Shown here: piece by piece, positions 27,041-36,545 of the stretch
Layout: the number at the start of each line of letters is the position of its first letter
Position numbering within the stretch: the first letter of the stretch is position 1
Assembly (NCBI GenBank): GCA_024642705.1
Contig: JAHEAQ010000003.1
Span: 1-64,000 of the forward strand
DNA: 64,000 bases
DNA from: Bacteroidota bacterium
GTDB lineage: Bacteria; Bacteroidota; Bacteroidia; Chitinophagales; Saprospiraceae
Reading direction: 5' to 3'
Translations under genes and position numbers: made by a program
Notes under the pieces: generated by a model
What the model saw: the letters and a program-made list of their open reading frames with translations, nothing else
Told to the model about the DNA's origin: nothing
Databases searched by the model: none

Positions 27041-29473
27041 ATGAAAACTTTAACGCCTTTATTTATTGCAATTTTATTTTGTTTATCGGCTTCACATGCA
27101 CAAATTACTCAAATTGTTAGAGGCAGTGTTGTTGACCAAGAATCACAATTTCCACTCATTGGGGTTAACGTAACTATCCCTCAAGAAAACGGCACTTTTC
27201 TAGGTGGAACAACGGATTACAATGGCGAATTTAGTATTGAAAATGTACCTTTAGGTAGAATAGAAATAAGCTTTTCATATCTTGGATATAATGATGTGCA
27301 ACTTTCAGACATTATTGTTAATTCAGCCAAGGAAATCATTCTAAATATACAAATGCAGGAAAAGATAATGGAGTTAGATGAAGTAGTCGTTTATGCGAAA
27401 AGGAGTGGTGAAGTCAGCAATGAAATGGCAACGGTTAGTGCGAGGGAATTTTCCGTACAAGAAACGAATCGCTACGCAGGATCCAGAGGTGAACCTGCAC
27501 GAATGGCTTCTAATTTTGCTGGAGTTCAAGGAGCTGATGATTCTAGGAACGATATCATCATTCGTGGAAATTCGCCTCAAGGAGTGCTTTGGCGATTAGA
27601 TGGTTTCAATATTCCCAATCCAAATCATTTTTCTATTCCAGGCACTGGTGGCGGACCAGTTACTATTCTCAATAATAAATTTCTTGCCAATTCTGATTTT
27701 TTTACTGGTGCTTTTCCTGCCGAATATGGAAATGGAATCGCTGGTGTGTTTGACTTGAAAATGCGAAATGGTAATAACAAAAAACATGAATTTAGCGCTC
27801 AATTGGGATTTTTGGGCACAGAATTAATGGCTGAAGGGCCACTTTCTAAAAATAGTAAAGCCTCCTATTTAGCAACCTATAGATATTCGACCCTTAAATT
27901 ATTTGAATTTTTAAATATCAAAATTGGTACTGATGCAGTTCCTTTGTATCAAGATGCAGCATTTAGATTAAATTTTCCAACAAAAAATGGTGGCAATTTT
28001 GCACTTTTCGGAATCGGTGGTTCAAGTAAAATAGACATTGTTCTTAGTGAAAATACTGAACTTGACACGAGTACCCTCATCTTTGGGTCAAATGATAGAG
28101 ACCAATATTTTAGCTCAAAAATGGGTATCGTTGGAATGAGCTACACCAAACCAATCAATGTGAATACATTTATAAAAGCAGGAATTTCAGCTTCGCACTC
28201 TTTTGTCGACGCTAATCATGATTTTTTCGAAAAAAGCATTGTAAATAATCAATATAGATTGGACACCTTAGTTAATATTTTAGATTATACTTTTATTGAA
28301 AATAAATATTCAGCTTATGCCTTTACAAATTGGAAAATAAATAAAAAACTTTCTATAAAAGCTGGTATTAATGCTGATCTGTTTCAACTTAATTATCAAG
28401 ATAGTGTTAGACTTGTTGTACCTTCTAGTACTGGAGGAAAAACCATTTTTGAAAATTGGAAAACAAGATGGAATGCCTCAGATTCACCATTTTTGATTCA
28501 ACCTTATGTACAAGCAAAATTCAGAATTAATGATGATTTTACAGTCACTTCTGGACTTACAAGTACATTTTATTCCATTAATTCAAATTCGTATTCTCCT
28601 TTAGAACCGAGACTCGGCCTTTCTTACCAAATTGATCCTAAGCAAAAAATTGGTTTAGGAATAGGAATTCATTCCCAAATACAGTCTAACTACCTTTATT
28701 TTTATGGGAGTAGAAATGAAAATGGCAAACCTGTAGAATACAATAAAGGTATGGGATTGACAAAAAGTAATCACGTGGTATTATCGTATGATAGGAATTT
28801 GGCAAAAAATATGAGATTGAAGTTGGAAACTTATTTTCAGAATTTGTACAATATTCCCGTTGAAAAATCAAATTCTTCCTTTTCCTTAATCAACTCAGGT
28901 TCAGGGTTCTCAAGATTGTTCCCTGAAGAATTAGTAAATTCTGGGACAGGTAGAAATTACGGCTTAGAATTGACTATTGAAAAGTTTTTTACATCAGGCT
29001 ACTATTTTATGTTGACTTCTTCTTTATTTGATTCTAAATATAAAGGTAGTAATGAGATATTGCGAAATACAGCATTCAATGGGAATTATGCATTTAATGG
29101 ATTGTTTGCCAAAGAAATAAATTTGAAAGGAAAGTCCTCCATAAATTTTGGAGGCAAAATTACTTATGCAGGGGGAAGAAGATATGGCGATGTAGACGAA
29201 ACTGAGTCGGCAGCTCAATTGGAAATCATTTATCGGGACAACACTAATTATAATGAATTACAATTTAAACCATATTTTAGAGCGGATGCTAAAGTTAATT
29301 ATAGATACAATACCAAAAACTTAACTCACGAAATTGCAATTGATTTTGTAAATGTATTCAATACTAAAAACATTTTAACTTTAACCTATGCACCTGACAA
29401 TCCTTTGGGACCAATTCGCGAAGAATATCAGCTTGGCTTTTTACCATTGTTTTATTACAGAATTGACTTTTAA
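27041..29473 (+). CDS. TonB-dependent receptor with CarboxypepD_reg-like N-terminal domain
   Basis: An outer-membrane receptor of 810 aa. Signal peptide MKTLTPLFIAILFCLSASHAQ is followed by the carboxypeptidase-regulatory-like fold (about 27-112, GSVVDQESQFPLIGVNV ... LGYNDVQL) and a plug (about 130-240; IIIRGNSPQGVLWRLDG). The barrel runs to the final Tyr-Arg-Ile-Asp-Phe. It is the type that imports ligands across the outer membrane with TonB energy. It is divergent from feoAB across a 260-base spacer, which suggests but does not prove a role in iron or haem supply. Confidence 0.92.
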   Translation: MKTLTPLFIAILFCLSASHAQITQIVRGSVVDQESQFPLIGVNVTIPQENGTFLGGTTDYNGEFSIENVPLGRIEISFSYLGYNDVQLSDIIVNSAKEIILNIQMQEKIMELDEVVVYAKRSGEVSNEMATVSAREFSVQETNRYAGSRGEPARMASNFAGVQGADDSRNDIIIRGNSPQGVLWRLDGFNIPNPNHFSIPGTGGGPVTILNNKFLANSDFFTGAFPAEYGNGIAGVFDLKMRNGNNKKHEFSAQLGFLGTELMAEGPLSKNSKASYLATYRYSTLKLFEFLNIKIGTDAVPLYQDAAFRLNFPTKNGGNFALFGIGGSSKIDIVLSENTELDTSTLIFGSNDRDQYFSSKMGIVGMSYTKPINVNTFIKAGISASHSFVDANHDFFEKSIVNNQYRLDTLVNILDYTFIENKYSAYAFTNWKINKKLSIKAGINADLFQLNYQDSVRLVVPSSTGGKTIFENWKTRWNASDSPFLIQPYVQAKFRINDDFTVTSGLTSTFYSINSNSYSPLEPRLGLSYQIDPKQKIGLGIGIHSQIQSNYLYFYGSRNENGKPVEYNKGMGLTKSNHVVLSYDRNLAKNMRLKLETYFQNLYNIPVEKSNSSFSLINSGSGFSRLFPEELVNSGTGRNYGLELTIEKFFTSGYYFMLTSSLFDSKYKGSNEILRNTAFNGNYAFNGLFAKEINLKGKSSINFGGKITYAGGRRYGDVDETESAAQLEIIYRDNTNYNELQFKPYFRADAKVNYRYNTKNLTHEIAIDFVNVFNTKNILTLTYAPDNPLGPIREEYQLGFLPLFYYRIDF

Positions 29474-29644
29474 TGTGAAATAATGTTTTAGGATCATAGA
29501 CTTTTGTCACAAATAAAACTATTAATCTAAAAATCTAAAAGTGGAATAATTTTAAATCTAAGTTATTTTTTGATTAATTAATGTGTTCGTATTTTGCTTT
29601 TCATATCTTACGATTAGGATCATTTAAAGCAAATTAATATTGTT

Positions 29645-31963
29645 ATGACATATAATTCAGATTCAAAATATTCTCCAGGCATACTTTCACTGTTACCCAT
29701 TTTTTATGTGACTTGGTCAGACTCCGTTTTAAGTCCATCGGAAATAAAGCTAATTAGAAACAGAATAAAAGATCTACCATTTCTAACATTTGGGGAAAAA
29801 AGACAGTTGGCAAAATGGCTAGATCCTGCGTATCCACCATCTGAAGAAGAATTTAAAAATTGGATAAATGCTATAAAAAAATATTCTTCCACACTAGAAA
29901 ATAGCGAAAAACTCAATGTGAGTGAATTAGGACTTCAAATTGCAAGAGCTAGCATTAATTATCGAAATGACGAAATTTGGAAATCACCGAAAACACTTAA
30001 TGCATTAGCGGATATAGAAGAAGCATTGGGTGTAAGAAGTCAAATCAGTAATATTTTACTTCAATCTAAAATAAATCCTCAACAATCTAATTTAGAAATT
30101 TCAAATCAAGGCAGCTTTGATATTCAAGAAATGCAAGGATATCTTGATGGTAAACATGCAAAATTAATCAACAGAGTCAAAAAATTACTTAGGGATCCTG
30201 AATTCCATTATGAAACAATTAGGGATAAAGAACCCTATCGCGAAAAAATACTGAATCATGCAAAGCTGCTAGCCGAACAAGGGTTAAGCAGTTTTGCTTT
30301 TCCTGAAAAGTATGGAGGTGGAAATAATGTTGGGAAAAGTATTGCAGTATTTGAAGCTATCTCCTTTCATGACCAAAGTTTACTTATAAAATTTGGTGTT
30401 CAGTTTGGCTTATTTGGCGGAGCTTTATTTGGCTTAGGTACTGAAAGACACTTTGATTTTTACCTTCAAGATATGATAAAATTAAAACTTGCAGGATGTT
30501 TTGCGATGACAGAAACCGGGCACGGTTCTAATGTTAGAGGTTTGAAAACCACGGCAACTTATAATAATGAAACAAATGAAATAACCATTCATTCACCAGA
30601 TTATGAGTCGGGAAAAGAATACATTGGAAATGCTATGCATTCCCAAATGGCCGTAGTTTTCGCCCAACTTATTGTAAATAATAAAAATGAAGGTGTTCAC
30701 GCTTTATTGGTTAATGTAAGAGACCATGATCATAAACTTTTGCCAGGGGTAAAAATTGAAGATTGTGGATATAAAATGGGATTAAATGGGGTAGATAATG
30801 GCAGAATATGGTTTGATAATGTAACTATCCCAAAAGATAACTTGCTAAACAAATATGGAGATATTAATACAGATGGAAATTATGAAAGTCCTATTGAGAA
30901 TCCATCTAAAAGATTTTTTACTATGTTGGGAGCACTAGTTGCAGGAAGAGTGAGTGTAGGGATTGCAGGAAACACTTCTGCCAAATCTGCATTAACTATT
31001 GCTATAAAGTATGCATTGAAAAGAAGACAATTTGCTCCAAAAGATGATGAGCAAGAGACTCTTTTGATGGATTATCCCTCGCATCAGAAAAGATTAATTC
31101 CAAAAATAGCCACAACCTATGCTTTAAATTTTGCGCTACACGATTTGCAAGCATTTTACTCCCAGCAATTCGATTCTGGGGAAATGAAAGAAGTAGAAAC
31201 GCTTGCAGCTGGCTTGAAATCATATTCCACATGGCATAGCACCTCTACTATTCAAGAATGCCGGGAGGCATGTGGGGGAAAAGGGTATTTAACAGAAAAT
31301 AGGATTCCAGATTTAAAAGCTGATACGGACATATTTACTACTTTCGAAGGTGATAATAATGTATTGATGCAACTTGTAGGTAAGGCTCTATTATCAGATT
31401 TTAGAGATAATTTTAATGATGGTGGATATGGCGCTATTATAAGATATATGGCCAATAGGTTGACGACAACTGTAAGCGAATTAAATCCTATAACCATTCG
31501 AAATACAAATGTAGAACATTTATTGAGCAAAGAATTTTTATTGAATGCTTTGGAATATAGAAAAGACAAATTGATTTACACGGTTGGCCAAAGAATGCGA
31601 AACTACCTGAAGAAACGGATTACACCTCATCAGGCATATTTGCGATGCCAAAATCACATCCTGACCATGTCGGAAGCTTTTATTGAAAAACATATTCTTG
31701 ATAAATTTTATGATAAAATAGCTGAGGTAAAAGACGCAAATTGCAAAAAGGTATTAACAAGATTATGTCAATTGTATGCATTAGAAACTATTGAAAAAAA
31801 TAAAGGCTGGTATCTTGAGAATGATTATGTAACTGGTTCAAAAACTAAAGCCATAAGACGCGTTGTAAACAAATTAATTCAAGAACTTCGTCCAGATGTG
31901 CTATCATTAATAGAAGCATTCAATATTCCACAAGAACTTCTAGGCGCTGAAATAACAAAATAA
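29645..31963 (+). CDS. Acyl-CoA dehydrogenase/oxidase-like flavoenzyme
   Basis: A 772-aa acyl-CoA oxidase-type enzyme, much longer than ordinary ~380-aa acyl-CoA dehydrogenases. It has an extra N-terminal helical region (about 1-180). The flavin-domain motif MTETGHGSNVRGL is near 290, and GGKGYLTENRIPDLKADTDIFTTFEGDNNVLM near 540-570 contains the Glu of the acyl-CoA oxidase active-site loop (TFEGDN). A C-terminal helical domain follows. It would introduce the trans-2 double bond in fatty acyl-CoA in the cytoplasm; dehydrogenase versus oxidase cannot be settled here. Transcribed in the same direction as the following fabG, but separated by about 150 bases. Confidence 0.9.
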   Translation: MTYNSDSKYSPGILSLLPIFYVTWSDSVLSPSEIKLIRNRIKDLPFLTFGEKRQLAKWLDPAYPPSEEEFKNWINAIKKYSSTLENSEKLNVSELGLQIARASINYRNDEIWKSPKTLNALADIEEALGVRSQISNILLQSKINPQQSNLEISNQGSFDIQEMQGYLDGKHAKLINRVKKLLRDPEFHYETIRDKEPYREKILNHAKLLAEQGLSSFAFPEKYGGGNNVGKSIAVFEAISFHDQSLLIKFGVQFGLFGGALFGLGTERHFDFYLQDMIKLKLAGCFAMTETGHGSNVRGLKTTATYNNETNEITIHSPDYESGKEYIGNAMHSQMAVVFAQLIVNNKNEGVHALLVNVRDHDHKLLPGVKIEDCGYKMGLNGVDNGRIWFDNVTIPKDNLLNKYGDINTDGNYESPIENPSKRFFTMLGALVAGRVSVGIAGNTSAKSALTIAIKYALKRRQFAPKDDEQETLLMDYPSHQKRLIPKIATTYALNFALHDLQAFYSQQFDSGEMKEVETLAAGLKSYSTWHSTSTIQECREACGGKGYLTENRIPDLKADTDIFTTFEGDNNVLMQLVGKALLSDFRDNFNDGGYGAIIRYMANRLTTTVSELNPITIRNTNVEHLLSKEFLLNALEYRKDKLIYTVGQRMRNYLKKRITPHQAYLRCQNHILTMSEAFIEKHILDKFYDKIAEVKDANCKKVLTRLCQLYALETIEKNKGWYLENDYVTGSKTKAIRRVVNKLIQELRPDVLSLIEAFNIPQELLGAEITK

Positions 31964-32115
31964 AAACATTGTTTCATTATTCATTCAGCACATTTTGTGA
32001 GGATTATTTTTGTTCAATTTGACAAAAATTTCTAGATTGCTTTTAATAAAATAGCATTAACCTTAAGTACCTTCTCCAAAAAATTGTAATCTTTGAACCA
32101 TAAAAAAACAGATTT

Positions 32116-32865
32116 ATGAAATTATTAGAAGGAAAAGTAACCTTATTAACCGGCGGTTCAAGAGGAATTGGACAAGCTATAGCAGAAAAATTTGCAGAAC
32201 AAGGTTCTAATATAGCATTCACATACATATCGTCGGCAGAGAAAGCAATTGCTATTGCAGATCGATTAAGTAATGATTTTGGAGTTAAAGTGAAAGCTTA
32301 CAAATCAGATGCGAGCTCATTCGAACAAGCTCAAAACCTTGTTGATGAAGTAATTAAAGAATTTGGCAAAATAGACACCTTGATAAATAATGCAGGTATT
32401 ACCAAAGATACTCTGATGCTAAGAATGTCTGAAGAGCAATGGGATCAAGTAATTGAAGTAAATCTTAAATCTGTTTTCAATTTAACAAAACATGTATTGA
32501 GACCAATGTTGAAAAATAAGAGTGGTTCTATTATTAATATGAGCTCTGTTGTTGGAATTTTTGGAAATGCTGGACAAGCTAATTATGCAGCTTCAAAAGC
32601 TGGGATTATTGGTTTTTCAAAATCCATTGCAAAGGAAGTTGGAACTCGAAGCATAAGATGCAATGTAATTGCTCCAGGTTTTATTGAAACAGATATGACA
32701 GAAGAGCTTGATGAAAAAACCAAAGAAATGTTCCTTACTAATATACCTATGAAGAGATTGGGTACAGGAACAGAAGTAGCAAATGCATGTTTGTATCTTG
32801 CTTCAGACTTATCTCAATATGTTACAGGTCAAGTAATTAGTGTTTGTGGAGGATTGAATACTTAG
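32116..32865 (+). CDS. fabG: 3-oxoacyl-[acyl-carrier-protein] reductase
   Basis: A 249-aa short-chain dehydrogenase that reduces 3-oxoacyl-ACP with NADPH in fatty-acid elongation. It shows the cofactor motif TGGSRGIG (12-19), NNAG (91-94), structural Asn117, and the catalytic Ser144, Tyr157 and Lys161. The C-terminal segment RCNVIAPGFIETDMTEEL is typical of FabG. The start follows an AT-rich stretch without a Shine-Dalgarno sequence, as is usual here. The M43-like protease gene follows after 18 bases, which may only be a transcriptional convenience. Confidence 0.93.
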   Translation: MKLLEGKVTLLTGGSRGIGQAIAEKFAEQGSNIAFTYISSAEKAIAIADRLSNDFGVKVKAYKSDASSFEQAQNLVDEVIKEFGKIDTLINNAGITKDTLMLRMSEEQWDQVIEVNLKSVFNLTKHVLRPMLKNKSGSIINMSSVVGIFGNAGQANYAASKAGIIGFSKSIAKEVGTRSIRCNVIAPGFIETDMTEELDEKTKEMFLTNIPMKRLGTGTEVANACLYLASDLSQYVTGQVISVCGGLNT

Positions 32866-32883
32866 TAAAGCAGAATTGTTTAA

Positions 32884-34140
32884 ATGGTAAAATATAGTGT
32901 TGGTATTTTAGTATTATTCCTTTTTCAATGTCACCCTAAAATGGAAATTTACTTATTGAAATCAGAAATGATTCAAAAATTAAATAATCCAACTGAAATA
33001 AACCCTGATTTAAACTGTTTATCCAATCTTTCCTATGTTCCTGATACCAGTGTAGTCTTTGCGGATACTAAAAAAATCATCAGAATGAATATTCATTTTA
33101 TGAATAATTCAAGGCGTAATGAAAATTATGACGGCGAAAAAGGAATAGAATATGCAAAGTATTTAATTTACCACGCTAATCGGAAATTAGCTTTCAATAA
33201 AAAAATGAATTTACCTATTGGAAATAACAATCCAGCTTATAACCCTTTATACGAATATGTGCTGACGCCGCTGAAAAAAGATGGGGTGGATGAAGGAATC
33301 TATTTTCATTATGACGATTCGCTATATTATTATATAAATGAAGGTAAAAGAAACAATTATAAAAGAGATGTAATCAACAAATATGCTGTTGGAAATGACA
33401 CTATTTTAAATGTTTTTTATATGGTTCATCATCCAGATTCGATAAGATCAAATACATACAGTGCATCAGGCTCAGGCATTGCTTTAGGGACAAATATAAA
33501 GTTAGGGACTACTTACAATCAAAAAGATGATCCGTGGCTTTATGCTTCTCTTTTGAATCATGAGGTTGGACATGTAATGGGCTTAAATCATTCATGGAAT
33601 ACGAACGATGGTTGTGATGATACTCCTTTAAATCCAAATTGCTGGGCTTCTACTGGAATTGACCCATGTGATGGCATTATTTCTAATAATATGATGGATT
33701 ACAATACCAATCAACATGCAATTTCACCTTGCCAAATAGGAAAAATTCGGAAGAATATGTCAAAAGCAAATTCTCTTCAGCGAAAATTACTTCAAAAAAG
33801 ATGGTGCAAAACAGATGTTCATAAAGACGTTTTTATAAGAGACAAGAAAACATTCCATGGTGCCAAGGATTTAGAAGGCAATTTGCATATCATGGAAGGA
33901 GGCGAATTAAGAATTACATGTCGATTATCCATGCCTGAAAATAGTGAGATTATTGTAAATCCTGGCGGCTTGCTAATACTCGATGGCGCTACTATACATA
34001 ATGATTGCGGCAAGTTTTGGAAAGGAATTAAGATTGTCAGAAGTGGTAAAAATTTTGGCAAAGTTTATTACGGAAAACCGTCAAACCTCGAAAATCTTGA
34101 AATCCCAATAAGCTTTGAAACAGAAAGCAATAAACTATAA
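32884..34140 (+). CDS. M43-like metalloprotease lipoprotein with beta-solenoid tail
   Basis: A 418-aa exported metzincin-type protease. The N-terminal hydrophobic stretch ends in LFQC (Cys16), a possible lipobox. The zinc motif HEVGHVMGLNH lies at 226-236 and the Met-turn MMDYN at 270-274; the GCDDTP and PNCW segments match the pappalysin-like M43 family of Bacteroidota. Residues about 310-400 (ELRITCRLSMPENSEI, GGLLILDGATI) look like the first coils of a right-handed beta-helix. This C-terminal part is short, as if a longer surface stalk had been lost. The gene's last six bases overlap the convergent SDR gene. Confidence 0.85.
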   Translation: MVKYSVGILVLFLFQCHPKMEIYLLKSEMIQKLNNPTEINPDLNCLSNLSYVPDTSVVFADTKKIIRMNIHFMNNSRRNENYDGEKGIEYAKYLIYHANRKLAFNKKMNLPIGNNNPAYNPLYEYVLTPLKKDGVDEGIYFHYDDSLYYYINEGKRNNYKRDVINKYAVGNDTILNVFYMVHHPDSIRSNTYSASGSGIALGTNIKLGTTYNQKDDPWLYASLLNHEVGHVMGLNHSWNTNDGCDDTPLNPNCWASTGIDPCDGIISNNMMDYNTNQHAISPCQIGKIRKNMSKANSLQRKLLQKRWCKTDVHKDVFIRDKKTFHGAKDLEGNLHIMEGGELRITCRLSMPENSEIIVNPGGLLILDGATIHNDCGKFWKGIKIVRSGKNFGKVYYGKPSNLENLEIPISFETESNKL

Positions 34141-34836
34141 ATCTCCTTCTTGAGGTCTAATAATAATTTCTTCAACAACTGCAGATGGGCTTAATTGATA
34201 TGCAGACCACAAAGAAATAGCCACGTCATTTGCATTCATCAATCTTTCTTGAGGCAAATCTACGCCGCTCCAGGAATTTGACCACGTTGCCCCTGGCAGA
34301 ATAGCAGTTACTTTTATTCCTTTAGTTTTTAATTCTTCTCTCAAAACTTTTGTAAATCCCAACAAAGCAAATTTTGAAATTGAATATGAACCACCATTTG
34401 GATAAGCTAAAATACTGGCTACAGAACACATATTAAAAATGTGCCCAGAAGATTGGCCTAAAAATATTGGCATCAGCGCCCTAGTTAAATGATAAGCGCT
34501 ATAAAGGTTGGTTTCTATTTGCGATTCCAAAGTTCCATCTGACTCCTTAGTAATTTCTCCGGGAAGAAAAACACCTGCATTATTTACTAAAATTTGAATA
34601 TTTTTCCAATGCTTTTTAATTTCATTAGCAAAATTTATGACATCCCCTTTAATACTTACATCGCACTCAACTCCGATAAATTTAATTTTCGGGTATTTAT
34701 TTTTCAAAAAGGCCTCCATTTTTTGTAGGTCATCAGCATTTCTAGAACATATGGCCAGATTAAATCCTTGTGCTGCTAATAATTCCGCAATTGCTCTGCC
34801 AATCCCTTTAGTTCCTCCACTAATTACTGCATTCAT
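34135..34836 (-). CDS. Short-chain dehydrogenase/reductase
   Basis: A 233-aa cytosolic NAD(P)-dependent oxidoreductase. The cofactor motif GGTKGIG (7-13), NNAG (85-88) and the catalytic Ser138, Tyr151 and Lys155 are present. The protein is short at the C-terminus and lacks FabG-specific features, so its substrate is unknown. The stop codon lies within the end of the convergent metalloprotease gene (six-base overlap). It stands alone on this strand. Confidence 0.9.
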   Translation of the reverse strand: MNAVISGGTKGIGRAIAELLAAQGFNLAICSRNADDLQKMEAFLKNKYPKIKFIGVECDVSIKGDVINFANEIKKHWKNIQILVNNAGVFLPGEITKESDGTLESQIETNLYSAYHLTRALMPIFLGQSSGHIFNMCSVASILAYPNGGSYSISKFALLGFTKVLREELKTKGIKVTAILPGATWSNSWSGVDLPQERLMNANDVAISLWSAYQLSPSAVVEEIIIRPQEGDL

Positions 34837-34939
34837 ATTATTGGTTTATATTTTTAATTTCTAAAAGTATATTTAAATAACTTTATTACAAATAAAACAT
34901 ATTATCAAACGTTAATTCCATAATATTTGAATCTATTTT

Positions 34940-34947
34940 TAGCTTTG
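34940..34947 (+). promoter_or_regulatory. Putative -7 box (TAGCTTTG) for the MlaEF genes
   Basis: A full TAnnTTTG match followed by CA, 80 bases before the permease ATG. A -33 TTG at a normal distance is not evident, so the call is tentative. Confidence 0.35.
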
Positions 34948-35027
34948 CAATTAAGTTGCTTGAAAAGTATTAATTATAATCGAGACAAAATTAAACAAAA
35001 GCAACTAGTCTCAATTTATAGCAATAT

Positions 35028-35774
35028 ATGATTTCTAAGATTTTTAGTGACTTTGGTAAATTTATTCTTTGGCTACCAAAAATTTTTTCGAGGCCAGAAA
35101 ACTATCGTATGTATTGGAAAGAGATTTCTAGACAAATGAATGATATTGGTATGGGCTCTTTCATAATCGTTTTCTTAATAGCCATATTTATTGGTGCCGT
35201 AACTGCTGTGCAATTCGCTTATCAAATGGGCGGTACATTAATTCCGCGTTATTATATCGGATACATAGTTCGAGATATGACTATTTTGGAAATGGCTCCA
35301 ACAATTACCTGTTTAGTACTTTCAGGAAAGGTCGGTTCAAATATTGCTGCAGAAATTGGAGGAATGAGACAAAAAGAACATATCGATGCCATGGAAATCA
35401 TGGGTGTGAATACCTCAGCATACCTTGTAATGCCGAAAATTCTTGCTGCTCTCATTGTAATTCCATTATTAGTTTGTGTAGCATCAATCATTAGCATAGT
35501 TGGAGCGTATATAGCTAGTGTTCCTACCGGAATGTTTACTGGTGCTGAATTTATACAAGGTTTACGTTCATGGTTTGATGGTTATAACGTGTTTATCATG
35601 TTAGTAAAAGCTATTGTTTTTGCTTTCATTTTAACTTCGGTAGCATGTTATCAGGGATATTTTGTGAAGGGAGGAAGTATAGAATTAGGAAAGGCTAGTA
35701 CTCAGGCAGTAGTAGCAGGAAATATTCTAATTCTTATAGCAGATTATGTAATAGCTTTAGTTTTGACAGCATGA
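35028..35774 (+). CDS. mlaE: MlaE-type ABC transporter permease
   Basis: A 248-aa polytopic inner-membrane permease of the MlaE (ABC_permease/YrbE) family. It has an N-terminal amphipathic segment, then about five hydrophobic helices, and the conserved core VLSGKVGSNIAAEIGGMRQKEHIDAM near 102-127 that faces the ATPase. It belongs to retrograde phospholipid or lipid transport between the membranes. The TGA overlaps the ATG of the ATPase gene (ATGA). The substrate-binding MCE protein (MlaD) is not adjacent, which is common in Bacteroidota where it may be encoded elsewhere. Confidence 0.92.
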   Translation: MISKIFSDFGKFILWLPKIFSRPENYRMYWKEISRQMNDIGMGSFIIVFLIAIFIGAVTAVQFAYQMGGTLIPRYYIGYIVRDMTILEMAPTITCLVLSGKVGSNIAAEIGGMRQKEHIDAMEIMGVNTSAYLVMPKILAALIVIPLLVCVASIISIVGAYIASVPTGMFTGAEFIQGLRSWFDGYNVFIMLVKAIVFAFILTSVACYQGYFVKGGSIELGKASTQAVVAGNILILIADYVIALVLTA

Positions 35775-36526
35775 TAAGAATTGAAAATATTAAAAAGTCT
35801 TTTGGAGATGTAGAGGTTTTAAAAGGTATTGACTTCGAATTTTTAGAAGGTAAATGCAATCTCATTATTGGTAAGAGTGGTGCTGGGAAAACCGTACTAT
35901 TAAAACTATTGATAGGATTATTGAGCCCCACATCAGGCAAAATTTGGTATGATAATGTCGATTTCACCAAACTTGGGAATAAAGAAGTCAGAAAAATTAG
36001 GATGGAAGTTGGCATGTTGTTTCAAGGTTCAGCTTTGTTTGATTCGATGACTATTGAGGAGAATATTCGATTCCCTATGGATATGTTCACCAATTTTACA
36101 AAAAAACAAAAAGATGATAGAGTAAATTATTGTCTAGAAAGAGTGAATCTGGAAGGTGTAAATAAAAAATATCCGTCTGAGGCCAGTGGTGGAATGCAGA
36201 AAAGAGTTGGAATTGCACGTGCAATTGTACTAAAACCGAAATACTTATTTTGCGATGAGCCAAATTCTGGTTTGGATCCAAAAACATCAATAGTTATAGA
36301 CGCATTGATAGCTTCCATTACAAAAGAGAACGATATTACGACCATAATAAATACGCATGATATGAATTCGGTCATGGAGATTGGAGAAAATATTGCTTAC
36401 ATCCATGAAGGCATACTTGGTTGGACTGGTAGTAAGGATCAAGTTTTAAAATCTGCGAATGATTTGTTACATGACTTTATTTTTGCATCTCCATTTTTGC
36501 AAAAACTAAAAGACAGCGTCGAATAA
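35771..36526 (+). CDS. mlaF: MlaF-type ABC transporter ATP-binding protein
   Basis: A 251-aa ATPase partner of the MlaE permease. Walker A is GKSGAGKT (34-41), the Q-loop MLFQGSALFDSMT follows, the signature is ASGGMQKRVG (about 138-147), and Walker B YLFCDEPNSGLDP ends with the D-loop. The His switch is in NTHDM. It powers lipid trafficking. ATG overlaps the permease stop by four bases, so synthesis is coupled. It converges with the PQQ enzyme gene with only 19 bases between. Confidence 0.94.
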   Translation: MIRIENIKKSFGDVEVLKGIDFEFLEGKCNLIIGKSGAGKTVLLKLLIGLLSPTSGKIWYDNVDFTKLGNKEVRKIRMEVGMLFQGSALFDSMTIEENIRFPMDMFTNFTKKQKDDRVNYCLERVNLEGVNKKYPSEASGGMQKRVGIARAIVLKPKYLFCDEPNSGLDPKTSIVIDALIASITKENDITTIINTHDMNSVMEIGENIAYIHEGILGWTGSKDQVLKSANDLLHDFIFASPFLQKLKDSVE

Positions 36527-36545
36527 CAATTCATTAAACATTACA

